From Ruminococcaceae bacterium R-25 (GTDB lineage Bacteria; Bacillota; Clostridia; Saccharofermentanales; Saccharofermentanaceae): DNA of 64,000 bases. The notes beneath the pieces were generated by a model, which did no database searches, had not been told where the DNA came from, and saw only the letters and a list, made by a program, of their open reading frames with translations. The position numbers were made by a program, and so were the translations under genes. Position 1 is the first letter of the stretch, and every line of letters starts with the position of its first letter. Of the stretch, positions 61,728 through 64,000 are shown in pieces. The stretch covers positions 434,001 to 498,000 of the forward strand of contig QGFZ01000002.1 of NCBI GenBank assembly GCA_003149065.1. Reading direction: 5' to 3'.

Positions 61728-62543
61728 ATGGAAGACATTAAGAATGTATTTGATTTTTATAACAGCGGTGCTGAGATCGGACGTCTCGAAAGAGGTCTCG
61801 GAGTAATAGAGTTTTACAGGTCAAAAGAGATTATTTCATCGTATCTTACAGGCGAAGGTCTGACCATCTGCGATGTTGGCGGCGGCATCGGCCGCTATTC
61901 CGGGTGGCTCGCTGAACAGGGTCATAAAGTTACCCTGATAGAACTCGCTCCTGTTGCAGTCGAATACGCGGAAAAGGAAATGACGACACCTTATGTTGCA
62001 AAAGTAGGTGATGCGAGGGCTTTGAAAATACCTTCTGATTCCTGTGATGTGGTCCTTCTCATGGGACCTCTCTATCACCTGATGAATCTGTCTGACAGGA
62101 TGACTGCAATCCTAGAAGCTTACCGCATTTTAAAGCCCGGTGGACTTTTATTTGCTGCAGGCATCTCCAAATTCAGTTCTGCCACATGGGCATTATCCGT
62201 CTATGGAAACGGTGTCGATTTTATCGATGACGATGTCTATATGGATATGCTGAAGCGCGAAATGTCTACGGGCGAGCACATCCGTCCTGAAACTTATCCC
62301 AGGATAATCGCAGACGCATACTTCCACACACCGGAAGGACTCTGTTCAGAACTTGCAGACGGCGGCTTTTCTGTTGTTGGCAAGCACGCCGTAGAAGGAT
62401 GTATCTGGTTTACTCCTGAGCTCAACAACAAGTGGGAAGATCCCGACAGACGCGCGAGACTTCTTGAGATCCTGCACGCATCTGAGACTGATGATTCGAT
62501 GATGGGTATCAGTCCGCATTTCCTGATCGTAGGGAAAAAGTGA
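61728..62543 (+). CDS. SAM-dependent methyltransferase, class I
   Basis: 271 residues. Motif I ICDVGGGIGRYSGWLAEQGH, then VTLIELAP as motif post I, DVVLLMGPLYHL and LKPGGLLFAAG as motifs II-III. Cytosolic. Substrate unknown. The next gene begins at the base following its stop, so the three genes 61728-63310 form an operon. Confidence 0.88.
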   Translation: MEDIKNVFDFYNSGAEIGRLERGLGVIEFYRSKEIISSYLTGEGLTICDVGGGIGRYSGWLAEQGHKVTLIELAPVAVEYAEKEMTTPYVAKVGDARALKIPSDSCDVVLLMGPLYHLMNLSDRMTAILEAYRILKPGGLLFAAGISKFSSATWALSVYGNGVDFIDDDVYMDMLKREMSTGEHIRPETYPRIIADAYFHTPEGLCSELADGGFSVVGKHAVEGCIWFTPELNNKWEDPDRRARLLEILHASETDDSMMGISPHFLIVGKK

Positions 62544-62819
62544 ATGTCAATAATATCGAAAAGCAATAACGGCTGGGAACTGCATACTGTTTCTAACGGA
62601 AGTCTCTCTTGTGAGAATTCAAAATTGGACAGCAACGATATAGATATTGTCGAGAAAAAGATCCTGCCGGAATATGGTGAACGAATGAAGAAGGAACATG
62701 TATTTGTTTCCTGGGATAATTGGTCCGGTGTATTCATTATGGCTCTTCCGGGATTACATACAGACAACTCAGATAAACTGATTAAAGAGTTATTTGAACG
62801 GTTGAGGGATAACTCATGA
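62544..62819 (+). CDS. Small protein of unknown function
   Basis: 91 residues, start directly after the methyltransferase stop. Contains a cluster FVSWDNWSGVFIM followed by a helix (SDKLIKELFERLRDNS). No signal peptide, TM or metal motif. Overlaps the kinase-like gene by 4 bases (ATGA). Small partner or immunity-type roles are possible, but nothing in the sequence decides. Confidence 0.6.
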   Translation: MSIISKSNNGWELHTVSNGSLSCENSKLDSNDIDIVEKKILPEYGERMKKEHVFVSWDNWSGVFIMALPGLHTDNSDKLIKELFERLRDNS

Positions 62820-63310
62820 ACGTAATTGTTATTAACGGCCCGATGGGCATCGGGAAAACAACAGTAGGGACATATATCGCGGATTCAAATCCCGGCACGG
62901 CCTTTATTGACGGCGATTGGTGCATGGATCTTCATCCGTTTGTCGGCAATAAAGAAACCAGAGATATGACAGTCAACAATATCCTTCACATGATCAGCAA
63001 TTACAAGGATTGTTCTGTCTGCAAAATGGTAGTTGTTGCGTGGATCATGGATGATGAACAAGTTCGCGAGAACTTAATAAACGGCATCAGAGATATGGGC
63101 TTGAATGTAAAGTCTGTTACTCTTGTAAGTGATGATGAACAGTTAAGAAAACAGTGGGAATCGGATGTCACCTGTCCGTGGCGCACAGAAGAGTGGTTCA
63201 ATGTTTCACTGAAGTCTTTGAAGTATTTTTCGAGCCTGGATGATTGTATATACACGACCGGAAAGTCTGTAGAGTCAGTTGCAGATTTGATTATGAATGG
63301 TATTGATTGA
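62816..63310 (+). CDS. P-loop kinase-like protein
   Basis: 164 residues. INGPMGIGKTTVGTYIAD is a Walker A motif; FIDGDWCMDLHP resembles the substrate-binding Asp of small-molecule kinases such as AAA_33 or shikimate-type kinases. The rest is short, with few family signatures. Likely phosphorylates a small metabolite or antibiotic-type molecule (inference). Last gene of the operon with the methyltransferase. Confidence 0.72.
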   Translation: MNVIVINGPMGIGKTTVGTYIADSNPGTAFIDGDWCMDLHPFVGNKETRDMTVNNILHMISNYKDCSVCKMVVVAWIMDDEQVRENLINGIRDMGLNVKSVTLVSDDEQLRKQWESDVTCPWRTEEWFNVSLKSLKYFSSLDDCIYTTGKSVESVADLIMNGID

Positions 63311-63326
63311 CTAGTGTATTGCGCTG

Positions 63327-63564
63327 TTGCACATTTTGTAGACGAAAAACGGAAAATCGTCTTCAAAACGTGCAAATTCAAGCGTTTTTGCTCATTCTGT
63401 AGACAAAAATCGTGATATCGTCTACAAAACGTCAACAATAGCCCGGTTGTTTCACATTTTGTATCACGAGAAACGGAAAATCAGTGACTAAAAGTTGAAA
63501 TTGACCCTCATTTCAACTTTTTGTATCACGAAAATCAGAAAAACGGTGACAAAAAGTGAAACAG
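63327..63564 (+). repeat. Composite palindromic repeat, copy F
   Basis: Units at 63327-63377 and 63385-63435 (GCACATTTTGTAGACG and CGTC...CAAAACGT arms), 63447-63502 and 63509-63564 (TTTCAC...GTGACAAAAAGT arms). Same order as copy C at 28830 and, on the opposite strand, copy A at 5059. Located between the convergent genes ending at 63310 and 63628. Confidence 0.82.
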
Positions 63565-63594
63565 CTACACTGACTCAAAACTGCAATAAAGAAT

Positions 63595-63623
63595 AAAGGT
63601 TGCCTCGATTTGAGACAACCTTT
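63595..63623 (-). terminator. Bidirectional terminator before the carbohydrate-binding gene end
   Basis: AAAGGTTG and CAACCTTT arms with T-rich flanks; the same hairpin as at 51890. It is placed 4 bases after the minus-strand stop. Confidence 0.85.
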
Positions 63624-63627
63624 GTTT

Positions 63628-64000
63628 TTAAGTAGTAGTTTCGCTTGGTTTTGCGGGAGGCTCACCGCCGTTGCCTCCAGGACCGCCTGACGGAGGATCT
63701 CCCGGAGGGTTCCCTGAAGGCTTCTCGCCTGACGGAGGATCACCGGGGAAGTCACCAGAGGGTTTCTCGCCGTCTGGCTTGCCGCCTGAAGGAGGTTCAC
63801 CGGGCATTCCGTCCGGTTTTCCGGATGATTCTGTTGCTATCGTAATAGCTGTTCCTGTTGAAGATGTGCCCGCTGTGTATTCGGTGCCGCCTACGTAGAG
63901 CTTGTGTCCGTTAAGATCAACCGCATCAGCTTCGCAGGTGAGGCCTGTGATATATGAATCGCCTGTGAGGACCCAGGTGGAACCCTTTTCGATCTCTACA
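63628..64000 (-). CDS. Cthe_2159-like carbohydrate-binding protein, 3' end only
   Basis: Partial gene; the frame runs off the window at 64000 and has stop TAA at 63630-63628. About 124 residues are visible. They start with GSTWVLTGDSYITGL and CEADAVDLNGHKLYVGG, which fit the parallel beta-helix of Cthe_2159-type carbohydrate-binding proteins, and end in a flexible tail of GEPPSGGKPDGEKPSGD-like repeats rich in Pro, Gly, Ser. The family binds polygalacturonate-like polymers at the cell surface. The signal peptide is beyond the window. Confidence 0.75.
   Translation of the reverse strand, partial: VEIEKGSTWVLTGDSYITGLTCEADAVDLNGHKLYVGGTEYTAGTSSTGTAITIATESSGKPDGMPGEPPSGGKPDGEKPSGDFPGDPPSGEKPSGNPPGDPPSGGPGGNGGEPPAKPSETTT

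Overview
The window looks like chromosomal DNA of an anaerobic, low-to-mid GC Bacillota bacterium of the class Clostridia, probably from a gut or rumen type lineage; the family is not certain. Evidence: strong AGGAGG ribosome sites with some TTG starts, an oxygen-independent class III ribonucleotide reductase (nrdG-nrdD), an Fe-S aldo/keto reductase, radical-SAM enzymes, a T-box leader, many short Gly-Cys lipoproteins and a two-gene-lineage style ECF sigma/anti-sigma pair. No phage, insertion sequence, rRNA or CRISPR array is visible. Two tRNA genes (Thr-GGT, Ser-GGA) lie near 52 kb.

Layout. 0-5 kb: a DHH phosphoesterase, three tandem paralogous lipoproteins and a small unknown gene. 5.3-8.9 kb (minus strand): CPA2 antiporter, GT2-GtrA glycosyltransferase and an ArsB/NhaD-like permease. 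9-13.4 kb: an FkbH-like HAD protein, an acyl carrier protein, an MBOAT acyltransferase and ThrH, which look like a surface acylation cassette followed by a phosphatase. 13.7-19.5 kb: TRIC-like channel, thioesterase, thioredoxin reductase, TyrRS, lipoprotein and a TIGR03915-type DNA metabolism protein. 19.5-22.4 kb (minus): an HTH-cupin-acyl-CoA ligase fusion behind a T-box leader. 22.4-27.6 kb: an SDR protein with a long Pro/Ala repeat tail, Maf, zinc-ribbon and membrane proteins and a lipoprotein. 27.7-31.6 kb: glutathione peroxidase with OhrR, a membrane-bound XRE regulator and TrpRS. 31.7-34 kb: a nucleosidase, spore-photoproduct-lyase-like and SDR trio. 34.2-38.3 kb: nrdG-nrdD with tandem NrdR-type boxes, then a PqqD-like protein and tiny ORFs. 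38.7-41 kb: a two-domain PPK2 polyphosphate:AMP phosphotransferase and a CarD regulator. 41-48.6 kb: a shikimate/tyrosine operon (aroF, tyrA, aroB, aroA, aroC, a chorismate mutase-AroE-AroK fusion, aroQ) behind a Tyr/Phe leader peptide. 48.9-54.5 kb: zinc-ribbon membrane protein, lipoprotein, AzlC-AzlD fusion, tRNAs, TPM-like protein, ECF sigma and anti-sigma. 54.8-59 kb: ABC exporter with OmpR-type two-component system. 59-64 kb: aldo/keto reductase, polytopic membrane protein, methyltransferase, a kinase-like protein and the 3' end of a Cthe_2159-like carbohydrate-binding protein.

The most notable things are: (1) a classical translational attenuator for the aro operon, with a 20-residue peptide containing six Tyr and three Phe codons followed by an intrinsic terminator; (2) a T-box leader in front of a non-synthetase gene, the HTH-cupin-AMP-ligase fusion; (3) a composite repeat of four stem-loops in fixed order, found three times and each time between convergent genes; (4) an NrdD with a fused C-terminal glutaredoxin-like domain and tandem NrdR-box-like sites 32 bp apart; (5) a stand-alone PqqD/RRE protein beside very small ORFs; (6) several clean palindromic operators next to promoters.
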